Shown: positions 24,510 through 33,620, counted from the stretch's first letter. The stretch is DNA of 64,000 bases from Dolomitihabitans soli (GCF_022213955.1 NZ_JAKNTW010000019.1:1-64000); one strand, 5' to 3'. Notes: generated by a model from the letters alone, not told the origin. Translations and numbers: made by a program.

Positions 24510-26300
24510 GTGCGCTGGCTCACCGTTGTGCTGGGAGTGGCGATCATCGCCGCTGTGGCGGCCGTCATTCTGGTCCTTCCGGACGACCCACCCGATCGGC
24601 GGAGCGCCGCGGAGAGTTCGTCCTCTCCATCGGCGACCCCCACGCCGGAGGCCAGTGTCTTCACCGACCCGTGCGGGACGTTCGACACCGGCACCCGCAC
24701 GCCGTACGCCGTGACGGGTTACTGGCTGGTCCCCACCTCCAACCAGTGCACCTGGCGCAAGCAACTCGAAGCCATCCACCTGGTCGGCGGCGACACGGTC
24801 ATCAGGCTCGGCACCGGCCTGCAGTCGCGCGGCCTCGACGGCGACGACCGGATCCTCGACAAGGACGGCGAGATCGACACGAGGTACGAGAGGTGCGAGG
24901 AGGACGGGCTCACCTGCGTGGCGAACGCCCGGCGCGATCTGGAGGAGGCCAACTCCGGCAACCAGATCACCGAGGTCTACGTCTACCGGACCGACGAGCA
25001 GTTCGGCGACGACATCTTCCGCTGCTCCTCGATGGAACGTTCGATCCCGGTCGGGAAGACCGTCTACCACCGCCTGATCATGCCGGCGGACGGCTCTGAC
25101 GACGCCAGCTGCGACTACTCCTCCCAGCCGCGGGACTATCACCTGATCCTCGTCGCCGCCGCCGCGGACGACAGCCTGACCAAGCTGCTCGACCTGGCCG
25201 ACCGCTTCCACATGAAGGTCTTCCCGGCACTGCCGCTCGCCCCGCGCGACAGGGACTCGCCCACGTTCGCCGACCCCGAGCACATCGGCACGCTCACCAC
25301 GCTGACCCGGCGCATCCTGCAGGACTACGGCGTGCGGCACCGCGACCGGGAATCCCTGGGCGGCGTCTACCAGCCCTTCGAACTGCAATTACGGCAGATG
25401 CAGGACACCCACCCGACCCTGCGGGTCTACGCCGAGCAGCACCAGATCGTGGAGCAGGAACTGCCCGGCAAGCCGATCCTCGTCAGCCCCTACTTGGACG
25501 CCCGGAAACGGGTCGCCTTCGGGTCGACCCCCCAGCAGGTGGCCCAGGGCTTCGAGGCCCTGGTGCGCACCGGCGTCGGCATCATCGCCCCGCAGGACAG
25601 CCGCGGCACCGGCAAGGTCGGGCTGTACTGGGCCGACGAGCGTGACAAGCCCGTGGACGCCTCGCTGCGCTCCGTCGTCGGCGAGACCACGTACGGCACG
25701 GCCTACCACGGCTCCACCCGCGACTACTACCGCCTGATGGCGGCGTCCCGGGCGAAGATGGTCGAGCAGGGCCACCACGTGGAGCTGTGGGCCAACGTGG
25801 AGGCCTTCGAGCCCTCGGGCGAGGCGCAGTGCGGCAACCAGGGCTCGCGCGGCGCCACCACCAAGTCCCGCCTCGACGCCGCCGTGACCCTCACCGGCCG
25901 CTACGTGTCCAAGGTCATCTCCTACATGTGGAGCGACTTCTTCACCTGCGGCTCCCCTTCGCTGTCGGAGCAGATCGCCGCCGACCACGACCGGCCGCTC
26001 GTGGTCGACGCGATCCGCAAGAACCGCGGCATCCAGGACGGCATCGAGGTGCGCGGCTACAACATCGGCGGCACCCGGGTCAGCGTCTCCTGGGACGGCC
26101 TGCAGACGCCGAAGGTGCAGGACGTCACCGCCGTCGGCTGGTTCGACCCGTCTCCCGTGCCCGACATGCCAGCCGGGATCCAGACCCTCTGGGTGCCGCT
26201 CGACTGGGAGGAGGTCCCCGACGGTGAGTGGGTCGACGTGGACGTCGTGGCACCCGACGGACGGGCCGTCGCCGAGCCGCTGCACGTCCGGGTGACCTGA
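24510..26300 (+). CDS. Membrane-anchored extracellular protein, DUF4434-like (putative glycoside-hydrolase fold)
   Basis: 596 residues from a GTG at 24510. One N-terminal membrane segment (WLTVVLGVAIIAAVAAVILV) followed by a Ser/Pro-rich linker gives an outward-facing anchored protein. The body begins TGYWLVPTSNQCTWRKQLEA with IHLVGGDTVIRLG, a pattern of DUF4434 proteins, which adopt a TIM-barrel like glycoside hydrolases; later SLGGVYQPFEL, KPILVSPYLD and VELWANVEAFE look like barrel strands with candidate acidic residues (Glu in GGVYQPFEL and in NVEAFE). Forty bases after the last GT4 gene. I infer a role in processing or display of the glycan made by this locus; substrate unknown. Confidence 0.6.
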   Translation: MRWLTVVLGVAIIAAVAAVILVLPDDPPDRRSAAESSSSPSATPTPEASVFTDPCGTFDTGTRTPYAVTGYWLVPTSNQCTWRKQLEAIHLVGGDTVIRLGTGLQSRGLDGDDRILDKDGEIDTRYERCEEDGLTCVANARRDLEEANSGNQITEVYVYRTDEQFGDDIFRCSSMERSIPVGKTVYHRLIMPADGSDDASCDYSSQPRDYHLILVAAAADDSLTKLLDLADRFHMKVFPALPLAPRDRDSPTFADPEHIGTLTTLTRRILQDYGVRHRDRESLGGVYQPFELQLRQMQDTHPTLRVYAEQHQIVEQELPGKPILVSPYLDARKRVAFGSTPQQVAQGFEALVRTGVGIIAPQDSRGTGKVGLYWADERDKPVDASLRSVVGETTYGTAYHGSTRDYYRLMAASRAKMVEQGHHVELWANVEAFEPSGEAQCGNQGSRGATTKSRLDAAVTLTGRYVSKVISYMWSDFFTCGSPSLSEQIAADHDRPLVVDAIRKNRGIQDGIEVRGYNIGGTRVSVSWDGLQTPKVQDVTAVGWFDPSPVPDMPAGIQTLWVPLDWEEVPDGEWVDVDVVAPDGRAVAEPLHVRVT

Positions 26301-26331
26301 CGGCGGCCCACTTCGGTGTAACGTGCCTGCC

Positions 26332-26997
26332 ATGGTCCCGCGTATTCCCGTCAGCGTGGATCTGGTCGTCCTCACCGTCCGCTGCCAGGAGTTGAGCGCG
26401 CTCGTCTGGCGCCGCGATCGTCCGCCCTACGTCGGCCGCTGGGCGCTGTCGGGCGGCTTCATCCACCTGGACGAGGATCTTCCCGCCGCCGCCGGCCGTG
26501 TCCTCGCCGAACGTGCCGGGCTGCCGGGCGCGCCGGTCCACCTGGAACAGCTCCAGACGTACGGTTACCCCGACCGCGACCCCCGCCAGCGGGTGGTCAG
26601 CGTCGCCTATCTGGGCCTGGCCCCCGACCTGCCCGCCTCCACCGAGGCGCACATGAGCTGGCAGCCGGTCGCCTCGCTGCACCTGATGGCGTTCGACCAC
26701 CGGCGGATCATGCTCGACGGCATCGAACGGGCCCGCGCCAAGCTGGAGTACACCTCGCTCGGCGCCGCGTTCTGCCCGCCCGAGTTCACCGTGGCCGACC
26801 TGCGCAGGGTCTACGAGATCGTCTGGGGCAGGGCCCTCGACCCGCGTAACTTCCATCGCAAGGTCACCAAGGCCGAGGGCTTCCTGATGCCCACCGGCGG
26901 CAGCACCACCCGCGACGGCGGCCGCCCGGCCAAGCTGTACCGGCGCGGCCCCGCCGAACTGCTCCACCCGCCGATGTTCCGCTCCCTCCGCGAGTAG
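26332..26997 (+). CDS. Nudix-domain transcriptional regulator (NrtR-like)
   Basis: 221 residues from the ATG at 26332; a GTG at 26323 is equally possible and no RBS settles it. N-terminal Nudix domain (about 8-135): [29 protein letters not shown] (shown in part as [20 protein letters not shown]) is a degenerate Nudix box in which the REx2EE catalytic core is missing, as in regulator members that bind rather than cut ADP-ribose. The C-terminal winged helix (about 140-215) has [15 protein letters not shown] and RNFHRKV. NrtR-type proteins repress NAD, arabinose or other sugar genes. No target is adjacent, so the regulon is unknown. Confidence 0.8.
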   Translation: MVPRIPVSVDLVVLTVRCQELSALVWRRDRPPYVGRWALSGGFIHLDEDLPAAAGRVLAERAGLPGAPVHLEQLQTYGYPDRDPRQRVVSVAYLGLAPDLPASTEAHMSWQPVASLHLMAFDHRRIMLDGIERARAKLEYTSLGAAFCPPEFTVADLRRVYEIVWGRALDPRNFHRKVTKAEGFLMPTGGSTTRDGGRPAKLYRRGPAELLHPPMFRSLRE

Positions 26998-27341
26998 CCC
27001 ACCGCCGTCCACCGCACCGCCTTGCCACCCGCACCGCCCTGCCGCCCGCACCGCCCTGCCACCCCGCACCGCCTTGCCACCCGCACGGCCTTGCCACTCC
27101 GCACGGCCTTGCCACTCCGCGCAGCCTTGCCCCCCGCGCAGCCTTGCCGCCCCGCATCGCCGTGTCCGGCCTGCATCGCCGTGTCCGGCCCGCCGCTGGT
27201 CCGCCACGTCGAACTGCCGCGCGTCGAGTCGCCGCCGCACTGCCTGACCGGTCCGCTGCCGGGGGCCGTCTCGCCGGGCCGTGTTCCGCTCACGGCGGGC
27301 TGACGTGGCTCCCCTGCCGGTCGGCCCACTATCGTGTGGCC
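26998..27341. other. Intergenic region with tandem array before the hisC-like gene
   Basis: About 340 bases, mostly a C-rich tandem array (27012-27192). The remainder, 27193-27341, has no recognisable feature beyond the upstream region of the aminotransferase gene. Confidence 0.55.
27012..27192 (+). repeat. 17-19 bp C-rich tandem array, about ten units
   Basis: Units such as CCGCACCGCCTTGCCAC, CCGCACGGCCTTGCCACT and CCGCGCAGCCTTGCCCC follow one another with lengths of 17 to 19, the last ones reading CCGCATCGCCGTGTCCGGC. The unequal unit length rules out an in-frame protein repeat. Confidence 0.85.
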
Positions 27342-28403
27342 ATGCCTCGTTTCCGCACGATTCTGGACACCATGCCGTCCTACAAGCCGGGCAAGGCCGT
27401 GGTGTCCGCTGACGGCCGGTCGTTCAAGCTGTCCTCCAACGAGACGCCGTACGACCCGCTGCCCTCCGTGGTGGACGCGGTGGCGGCGGCGGCCAGGGAG
27501 ATGCACCGCTACCCCGACCCGGCGGCGGTCCGTCTCACCGAGGCGATCGCCGGGCGCTTCGACGTGCCGGCCGAGCACGTCGCGCTCGGCGCGGGCTCGG
27601 TGACGGTCGCCCAGCAGCTCCTCGCGACGGTGGGCGAGCCCGGCGCCGAGGTGATCTACGCCTGGCGCTCCTTCGAGGCGTACCCGCTGCTCGCCGACCT
27701 GGCCGGGGCGACCTCCGTCAAGGTGCCGCTCACCGGCGAGACGCACGACCTCGACGCCATGGCCGAGGCGATCACCCCCAGGACCCGGCTCGTCTTCGTG
27801 TGCAACCCGAACAACCCGACCGGCACCGCGGTCCGCCGCGCCGAACTGGAGTCCTTCCTCGACCGGGTGCCGGCCGACGTCCTGGTCGTCCTCGACGAGG
27901 CCTACCGCGAGTACGTCAGGGACGTCGACGTCCCCGACGGCCTGACCCTCTACCCCGACCGCCCCAACGTCGCGGTCCTGCGCACCTTCTCCAAGGCGTA
28001 CGGCCTGGCGGGCCTGCGCGTCGGCTACCTGATCGGCCACGAGCCCGTCGCGGCGGCCGTCAGGAAGGTCATGGTGCCCTTCGCCATCAACCACCTCGCC
28101 CAGGCCGCCGCCCTCGCGTCGCTCGCCGCCGAGGACGAGCTCCTCGAACGGGTCGACGCGGTCGTCAAGGAGCGCACCCGGGTCCGCGAGACCCTCATCG
28201 CCCAGGGCTGGACCGTCCCCGCCAGCGAGGCCAACTTCATCTGGCTCCGGCTCGGCGACGACACCGCCGCCTTCGCCGAGGCCTGCGCCGCCGAGGGCGT
28301 CGCCGTACGCCCCTTCCACCCGGAGGGCGCCCGCGTCTCCATCGGCGACCCCGACGCCAACGACGCCTTCCTCACCGCCGCCGCCGGTTTCAGCCCCCGC
28401 TGA
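27342..28403 (+). CDS. hisC: Histidinol-phosphate/aromatic aminotransferase (HisC/Pat-type)
   Basis: 353 residues from the ATG at 27342 ([19 protein letters not shown]). Fold-type I PLP enzyme: YKPGKA then [14 protein letters not shown] near the N-terminus, [31 protein letters not shown], and the PLP lysine in [18 protein letters not shown]. This is the HisC subfamily; the second, stand-alone copies in actinobacteria are often phenylalanine/aromatic aminotransferases (Pat). No other his genes are nearby, so an aromatic or broad role is as likely as histidine synthesis. Confidence 0.85.
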   Translation: MPRFRTILDTMPSYKPGKAVVSADGRSFKLSSNETPYDPLPSVVDAVAAAAREMHRYPDPAAVRLTEAIAGRFDVPAEHVALGAGSVTVAQQLLATVGEPGAEVIYAWRSFEAYPLLADLAGATSVKVPLTGETHDLDAMAEAITPRTRLVFVCNPNNPTGTAVRRAELESFLDRVPADVLVVLDEAYREYVRDVDVPDGLTLYPDRPNVAVLRTFSKAYGLAGLRVGYLIGHEPVAAAVRKVMVPFAINHLAQAAALASLAAEDELLERVDAVVKERTRVRETLIAQGWTVPASEANFIWLRLGDDTAAFAEACAAEGVAVRPFHPEGARVSIGDPDANDAFLTAAAGFSPR

Positions 28404-28405
28404 GC

Positions 28406-28575
28406 GGCGTCGTGGTTCGTCCAAGAGCGAACCCTGATTCGGTCAGACCGCGACCCATGGATTCGTCCAGTGCCGACCCATGGTTTTGTCAGGTGCCGGT
28501 CCGTGACTTTGTCTGGTGCTGACCCGTGACTTTGTCGGGTGCTGACCCGTGAATTCGTCCAGTTCCTGACCCAAG
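28406..28575 (+). repeat. 23-bp tandem array
   Basis: Successive units GAACCCTGATTCGGTCAGAC, GACCCATGGATTCGTCCAGT, GACCCATGGTTTTGTCAGGT, GGTCCGTGACTTTGTCTGGT and GACCCGTGACTTTGTCGGGT (each followed by three more bases) repeat every 23 bases, with a further unit of 24 and degenerate edges. Invariant core: GACC-C-TG-----GTC--GT. The units are contiguous, without spacers, so this is not CRISPR. Each contains a GAC...GTC dyad. Confidence 0.85.
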
Positions 28576-28744
28576 ATGCGTAGAGTTCATGCATTTGTCG
28601 AGCCACCGCTTTAGGGGGCGGGTGTGAAGATGTCGGCCGCGGTGACGCTCAGCGTTCCGGGGGGAACATTGAAGATCGACTCTCTCGCGCAGACGTGGAC
28701 AGTTGCGCACGACGGCCGACGAAGCTCATGTGGCTCACACTAAC

Positions 28745-28808
28745 CGACATCAATGTCGGCGACATCGACGTCGCCGACATAAATGTCGGCGACGCTCATG
28801 TCGCCGAC
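28745..28808. repeat. Tandem palindromes (CCGACAT-ATGTCGG type)
   Basis: CCGACATCAATGTCGG, CGACATCGACGTCG, CCGACATAAATGTCGG and CGACGCTCATGTCG follow one another, forming two 30-bp units each with two dyads. The block begins 7 bases after the stop of the EamA gene (minus strand) and could form a ladder of hairpins ending that transcript, or be a multi-site operator. Confidence 0.75.
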
Positions 28809-28814
28809 TTGAGG

Positions 28815-29765
28815 TCAGCTTCGGGTGAGCTCCGGTTCCGTGACCGGGGTGGGCGGGAGGGAGCGGCGGCGGCGTTCGGTGGAGACGACGAGGGCGACGC
28901 CGACGACGATGACCAGGCCGGCGACGATCATCGGCGCGGTGACGTGCTCGCCGAGGATCAGCACGCCCAGCAGGACCGCCACGACCGGGTTCACGTAGGC
29001 GTAGGTGGCGACCAGCGAGATCGGGGCGTTGCCGAGCAGCCACACGTAGGACGTGAACCCGATGAGGGAGCCGACCAGGATCAGGTAGGCGAGAGCCGCC
29101 CAGGAGCGGGTGGAGATCTCGGCGAGGTCGGCGCGCTCGCCCAGTGCCAGGCCGAGTACGGCGAGCGCCGTGCCGCCGACGAGCATCTCGACCGAGCTGG
29201 CCGCGAACGGGTTGGCGGGCATCGGGACCCGCGAGGAGATGAAGGAGCCCGCCGACCACGACAGCGTGGCCAGGAGGATGATGGCGATGCCCTCGCCGCT
29301 GGACCCGCCGGTCCCGCCCGTGAGGGACAGCCCGGCCACGCCGCAGAACCCGACGAGCACCCCGGCCAGTGACAGCACCCGCGGCCGGTCCCTGGTGGCG
29401 ATCCGGAAGATGACCAGCCAGAGCGGTATCGAGGCGACGAGCAGCGCCGCCATGCCCGAGGAGATGTGCTGCTCCGCCACCGCCACCATGCCGTTGCCGC
29501 CGGTCAGCAGCAGGAACCCGGCCAGCGCGGCCCCGCCGAACTCCTTGGCCGACATGCGGAGGGCGGCGCGTCCTTTGATCAGCAGCAGGATCAGCGCGAG
29601 CAGGGGAGCGGCGAGCACGAACCGCATCGCGCCGCTGAGCAGCGGCGGGATGGACTCGATGGCGATCGCGATCCCGAGGTAGGTCGACCCCCACACCACG
29701 CAGACGGTCGCCAGCGCCCCCCAGACCAGGAGTGCCTTACGTCGGACAGCAGCGTCATCCCCCAT
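28815..29765 (-). CDS. EamA-family (DMT) transporter
   Basis: 316 residues with ten hydrophobic helices in two EamA halves (about 10-145 and 158-300), for example LLVWGALATVCVVWGSTYLG, the typical first helix of the family, and ATLSWSAGSFISSRV at the start of the second half. Members export amino acids, metabolites or drugs; the GSTYL start resembles the RhaT/YedA-like group. The substrate cannot be predicted. Monocistronic, followed by the palindrome block at 28745-28808. Confidence 0.85.
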   Translation of the reverse strand: MGDDAAVRRKALLVWGALATVCVVWGSTYLGIAIAIESIPPLLSGAMRFVLAAPLLALILLLIKGRAALRMSAKEFGGAALAGFLLLTGGNGMVAVAEQHISSGMAALLVASIPLWLVIFRIATRDRPRVLSLAGVLVGFCGVAGLSLTGGTGGSSGEGIAIILLATLSWSAGSFISSRVPMPANPFAASSVEMLVGGTALAVLGLALGERADLAEISTRSWAALAYLILVGSLIGFTSYVWLLGNAPISLVATYAYVNPVVAVLLGVLILGEHVTAPMIVAGLVIVVGVALVVSTERRRRSLPPTPVTEPELTRS

Positions 29766-29878
29766 AGCTCATTACAGTATCGGGTGATTCCGACAAAACG
29801 CCTGCGGGTATCCGACCTGGCATGCGGATTCCGGTCTGGCCACCCATCGTGTCGGGACGACGGGTGACCAGATCGGCT

Positions 29879-31168
29879 TCAGCGAGTGCCCAGTTTCTCC
29901 ACGATCAGCCGATAGAGCTGCCGGGGCCGGCCCGGTTGCGGAGTGCGGTTGGGCGGCAGCGGCCACGCGAGTCCCTCGTCAACCAGCGTGCGCAGCAGAC
30001 GGCGGGCCGTACGAGGAGTGACGCCGAGCATTCGCCCGGCACTCTCCGCGTCGACCACCGTGTCGCCACCCTCCAGCTTGGCGGCGAGGCGAGCCAGCAC
30101 CTCGACGCCCTTGGGCTTGATGGGCCCGGCCCCTTGCGGAGGCATACGCGGGGCGGGCACCAGCGCCCGGCCCTCACGGTCGACCGCGAAACCCTGGGCC
30201 TGTTTGCCCGCCTGGGTGCGGGCCAGCGCGGCCCTGGCATGGCTCTCCGCGTCGTGCGTGGTCCGGCCCATGCCGACGCCCACCTCCACCGCCAGGCCGA
30301 GCTCGTCCCTGATCCGGCCGGCGAACGGCAGGACTCGGAAACCGTCGGTCGCCGCCGCCACCGAACCACGGGTGGCCGTGACGAGATAGCTGTGGTCGTC
30401 GATGGGCCACACCGTCGCGTTGATCCGGTTGGCCTCCTGTACCAGCAGCCGGTGCAGCGAGAGCCGTAACTCGTCCCGCCAGTAGCGCGGAGCGGCTCGC
30501 CGTACCGGTTCTCGTAGGGTGGGCACCTCGACCAGCACCACGGTGAGCTGCGACTCCTCCAGCCTGTGATGGGCGCCGAGGAGTGCGGCCGTGTGCAGTG
30601 CCGTGCGGACCGCCGCCGAGGTGGCCCTGATCCTGATCACCGGGATCGAGGCCGTCTGCAGGCGCTCCGCCACCGCCGGCAGGCAGGTGAGGGCCCCGCT
30701 GGTGGCGCCCTGACGGGCGAGCCGTTCGTGGTAGGCGGCGATGGTGCCCGTCGCGCCCGGCTCGTCCCGGCTGTGCACCTCGGCGCTCGCCAGCCCGAGG
30801 TCGGAATACGCCTCCTCTACTTCGGGCCGGGTGAGCACGTCGATGCTGACCCGCTGCGGATCGATGCGCTCGTCGATCGCGGCCCTCGCCAGTGCCGCCA
30901 CGAGTGCCGCCCCGCCGAGTTGCACGTAGGTGGCGGGCATCGTCAGCACGCCTGCTCGCCTTGCCAGCTCGTAGGGGACAGGGCTGGCGAACAGGCACGC
31001 GTCGACGCCTGGTCCCAACCGTGTCACTTTGTCTGCCGCCTCCTGTTCATCACGATAGGCGGCTGCCACGAGGCGGCACGGCAACGGTGCCGCTGCATGC
31101 CCCATGAGCATCACGCGCTCGACCAGATCATGTGGCCCCACCACCCCGATGGTGAGGTCCGGTGTCAT
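29879..31168 (-). CDS. Winged-helix transcriptional regulator with GGDEF-like middle domain
   Basis: 429 residues from the ATG at 31168 (MTPDLTIGVVGPHDLVERVM), chosen because the conserved-looking start lies there; an ATG at 31228 is possible and neither has a strong RBS. An N-terminal alpha/beta sensor-like part (about 1-170) is followed by a domain (about 195-330) whose pattern LRLSLHRLLVQEAN...VWPIDDHSYLVTA...VEVGVGMGRTTHDAESHAR resembles the degenerate GGDEF/cyclase-like domain of PucR/CdaR-type regulators, without a catalytic GGDEF motif. The C-terminal winged helix has SAGRMLGVTPRTARRLLRTL. Target and ligand are unknown; it is not in an operon. Confidence 0.6.
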   Translation of the reverse strand: MTPDLTIGVVGPHDLVERVMLMGHAAAPLPCRLVAAAYRDEQEAADKVTRLGPGVDACLFASPVPYELARRAGVLTMPATYVQLGGAALVAALARAAIDERIDPQRVSIDVLTRPEVEEAYSDLGLASAEVHSRDEPGATGTIAAYHERLARQGATSGALTCLPAVAERLQTASIPVIRIRATSAAVRTALHTAALLGAHHRLEESQLTVVLVEVPTLREPVRRAAPRYWRDELRLSLHRLLVQEANRINATVWPIDDHSYLVTATRGSVAAATDGFRVLPFAGRIRDELGLAVEVGVGMGRTTHDAESHARAALARTQAGKQAQGFAVDREGRALVPAPRMPPQGAGPIKPKGVEVLARLAAKLEGGDTVVDAESAGRMLGVTPRTARRLLRTLVDEGLAWPLPPNRTPQPGRPRQLYRLIVEKLGTR

Positions 31169-31366
31169 GGTGCCCGGGCGTGACACTCGGGGAGTTTCTT
31201 CGCCCCGCTCGACCAATGTTCGTCCCATTCCTGCCGTCCGTTGCAGTGCTCTCTTTGGAACGATCGCTCGCGAGGGCCATAATGTCACGCCCGGATTTTC
31301 CGAAATACGGTTCGACCGAGCTGGAGTTGCGGTAAAGATCCTGGTCAGACGTGTAAACCTGGCCTT

Positions 31367-32635
31367 TTAAGTTGTTGAAATCTCTCGTTGGACATCGGCT
31401 CCCAGAGCCTGCATCCGCTCGGCCAGATGCGCGTGGCCGCGGTCGATGAGATAACCGTTGGAGATCACGGTCTCACCCTCGGCGGCCAGCCCGGCGAGAA
31501 CCAGGGCGATGCCCGATCGAAGATCGTGCGCTGTGACGTCCGTGCCGACGAGCGGAGTCGGGCCGTGGACGACCGCGCGGCTGCCCTCGATCTCGACCTT
31601 GGCCCCCATCCGGTTCAGTTCGCCGCTCAGCGCGAAGCGGCCGTCGAAGATGCGCTCGTGGATGTAGCTCGCGCCGTCGGCGAGGCAGGCCACGGTCATG
31701 ATCGGCGACTGGAGGTCGGTGGCGAAGCCGGGGTAGGTGTCGGTGATCACGTTGATCGGGCGGAGCAGCCGGTCGCGGCGGACCTGGAGCACCGCGCCGT
31801 GGTCGGCGAAGTCGACGCCCATCTGCTCCAGCTTCCAGCGCACGACGCCGAGGTGGTCGAGGTCGGCGCCGACCAGGTTGACCTCGCCGCCGGTGATCGC
31901 CGCGGCCATCGCGAACACGCCGGCGTCGAGCCGGTCGGGCATCACCCGGTGCTCGACCGCGCGCAGCTCGTCGACGCCTTCGACGGTGATGAACCCGGTG
32001 CCGCCGCCGCTGATCTTGGCGCCCATCCGGGTCAGCATGTCGATCACGTCGAGGACCTCGGGCTCCAGCGCCGCGTTCTCGATCACGGTGGTGCCGCGTG
32101 CCAGGGCGGCCGCCATGATCAGGTTCTCGGTGCCGGTGTGCGAGGGGGTGTCGAGGTAGAGGGGCGCGCCGGTCAGGCCGGCCGCCTTCACGTGGATGAC
32201 CGTGTCACCCTCGTCGACGACGGCCCCCAGGCGCTTGTAGCCGAGGTAGTGGAAGTCGAGGTTGCGGCTCCCCAGGTTGCAGCCGCCCACGCCCTCGATG
32301 ATCGCCTCGCCCAGCCGGTGCAGCAGGGCGGGCACGAACAGCACCGAACCGCGGAAGCGGCGGGCGATCTCGGCGGGCAGCACCGGGCTCTTCAGCTGCG
32401 AGGCGTCGATCACCAGGGTCCGCTCGGACTCGTGCAGTTCGACGCGGGCGCCCACCGACTCGGCGAGCTCCACCGCCCGCCGTACGTCCTCGATGATGGG
32501 CACGTTGCGGAGTACCGTGCGGCCTTCGGCGGCCAGCAGGGCCGCGCCGATCATCGGCAGCACGGCGTTCTTCGCACCCTGGATGAAAGCTGTTCCACGC
32601 AGTGCGTTGCCACCGCGCACGCGATAACGGACCAT
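31367..32635 (-). CDS. murA: UDP-N-acetylglucosamine 1-carboxyvinyltransferase
   Basis: 422 residues, normal length. Adds the enolpyruvyl group of PEP to UDP-GlcNAc, first committed step of peptidoglycan precursor synthesis in the cytoplasm. Lys22 of GAKNAVLPMIG and the PEP-reactive cysteine Cys119 (GGCNLGSRN) are present, as is DTYPGFATDLQSPIM with the catalytic aspartate. The cysteine implies fosfomycin sensitivity, unlike mycobacterial MurA with Asp at this place. The start has GGAG about ten bases upstream. Two similar palindromes lie just upstream (32668-32710). Confidence 0.95.
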   Translation of the reverse strand: MVRYRVRGGNALRGTAFIQGAKNAVLPMIGAALLAAEGRTVLRNVPIIEDVRRAVELAESVGARVELHESERTLVIDASQLKSPVLPAEIARRFRGSVLFVPALLHRLGEAIIEGVGGCNLGSRNLDFHYLGYKRLGAVVDEGDTVIHVKAAGLTGAPLYLDTPSHTGTENLIMAAALARGTTVIENAALEPEVLDVIDMLTRMGAKISGGGTGFITVEGVDELRAVEHRVMPDRLDAGVFAMAAAITGGEVNLVGADLDHLGVVRWKLEQMGVDFADHGAVLQVRRDRLLRPINVITDTYPGFATDLQSPIMTVACLADGASYIHERIFDGRFALSGELNRMGAKVEIEGSRAVVHGPTPLVGTDVTAHDLRSGIALVLAGLAAEGETVISNGYLIDRGHAHLAERMQALGADVQREISTT

Positions 32636-32667
32636 TCGGTCAAGCTCCTTGGCAGTAAATGAATATG

Positions 32668-32710
32668 ACTCGTCTAACGAGCGGCTGCGGATGTGACTCG
32701 TACAACGAGT
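32668..32710. promoter_or_regulatory. Paired palindromes upstream of murA
   Basis: CTCGT-CTA-ACGAG (32669-32681) and ACTCGT-ACA-ACGAGT (32696-32710) share the frame TGACTCGTnnAACGAG and lie 28 bases apart start to start, 33 to 75 bases ahead of the murA ATG. Two like-oriented dyads at such spacing are typical of a dimeric repressor or activator site. Confidence 0.55.
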
Positions 32711-32783
32711 GAGCGCCGGCCCGGGTCGTCCGCGCCAACAGTAGCCGCTGTACGGCGCTGAACCGGCCGATTCGTCCGTCTGG

Positions 32784-33620
32784 CTATGTGGGGCAGGTGT
32801 GGCCCGTGAGACGCTCGTAGGCTTCGATGTAGCGCTCTCTGGAGCGTGTCACGACGTCGTCGGGCAGTCGGGGCGGCGCCTCGCCGGAGTCGCGGTCCCA
32901 GCCCGAGGCGGGGGAGAGGAGCCAGTCGCGCACGAACTGCTTGTCGAAGGACGGCTGCGCGCGTCCCGGCCGCCAGCCGTCGAGCGGCCAGAACCTGGAG
33001 GAGTCGGGCGTCAGCACCTCGTCGCCGAGGGTCAGCACGCCCTCGGAGTCCCAGCCCAGCTCGATCTTCGTGTCGGCCAGGATGATGCCGCGCTCGCGGG
33101 CGATCTCCGCACCGCGCGTGTAGACCGCGAGGGTGATCCGCCGCAGCTCGGCGGCCACGTCGTCGCCGACCTCGGCCGCCACCTGCTCGAAGGTGATCGG
33201 CTCGTCGTGCTCCCCGACGGGGGCCTTCGTGGAGGGAGTGAAGATCGGTTCGGCGAGCCGTGAGCCGTCTTCGAGGCCCAGCTCCAGCCGTACGCCCGAG
33301 ACCGTGCCGGAACGGCGGTAGTCGGTCAGCCCGGAACCCGCGAGGTAACCCCGCGCCACACACTCCACCGGGACCATGCGCAGCGGCCGGCACAGCACGC
33401 TGCGCCCGTCGGGGCCCGGCGCGACCATGTGGTTGGGAACCACCTCGGCGAGCTGCTCGAACCACCACTGGGACATCTGGGTGAGAATCTTCCCCTTGTC
33501 GGGGATGTCTGGCTCCAGGACGTAGTCGAAGGCGGAGATCCGGTCGGAGGCGACCATCAGCAGGAGACCCTCGTCGGTCTCGTAGAGATCGCGGATCTTG
33601 CCGGAGTGCAGGTGTTTCAC
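32784..33620 (-). CDS. purC: Phosphoribosylaminoimidazole-succinocarboxamide synthase
   Basis: 278 residues from a GTG at 33620. Joins aspartate to CAIR in step eight of IMP synthesis. Family marks: HSGKIRDLYE at the start, VASDRISAFDYVLEPDIPDKGKIL (quoted in part: ASDRISAFDYVL), LPVECVARGYLAGSG-like stretch MVPVECVARGYLAGSGLTDY, and DTKIELGWD near the end. Follows purD by 21 bases on the same strand, so the two form an operon. No obvious RBS precedes the GTG; translation may depend on purD. Confidence 0.95.
   Translation of the reverse strand: MKHLHSGKIRDLYETDEGLLLMVASDRISAFDYVLEPDIPDKGKILTQMSQWWFEQLAEVVPNHMVAPGPDGRSVLCRPLRMVPVECVARGYLAGSGLTDYRRSGTVSGVRLELGLEDGSRLAEPIFTPSTKAPVGEHDEPITFEQVAAEVGDDVAAELRRITLAVYTRGAEIARERGIILADTKIELGWDSEGVLTLGDEVLTPDSSRFWPLDGWRPGRAQPSFDKQFVRDWLLSPASGWDRDSGEAPPRLPDDVVTRSRERYIEAYERLTGHTCPT

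Larger units (their letters stand above)
28404..28814. other. Intergenic region with two distinct repeat blocks
   Basis: About 410 bases with no gene: a 23-bp tandem array (28406-28575), an unremarkable middle, and a cluster of interlocking GACAT/ATGTC palindromes (28745-28808) immediately after the EamA gene stop. Confidence 0.6.

Noticed and set aside
28406-28575. 23-bp array as a CRISPR
   Set aside because: Units are contiguous with no unique spacers and no cas genes are present.
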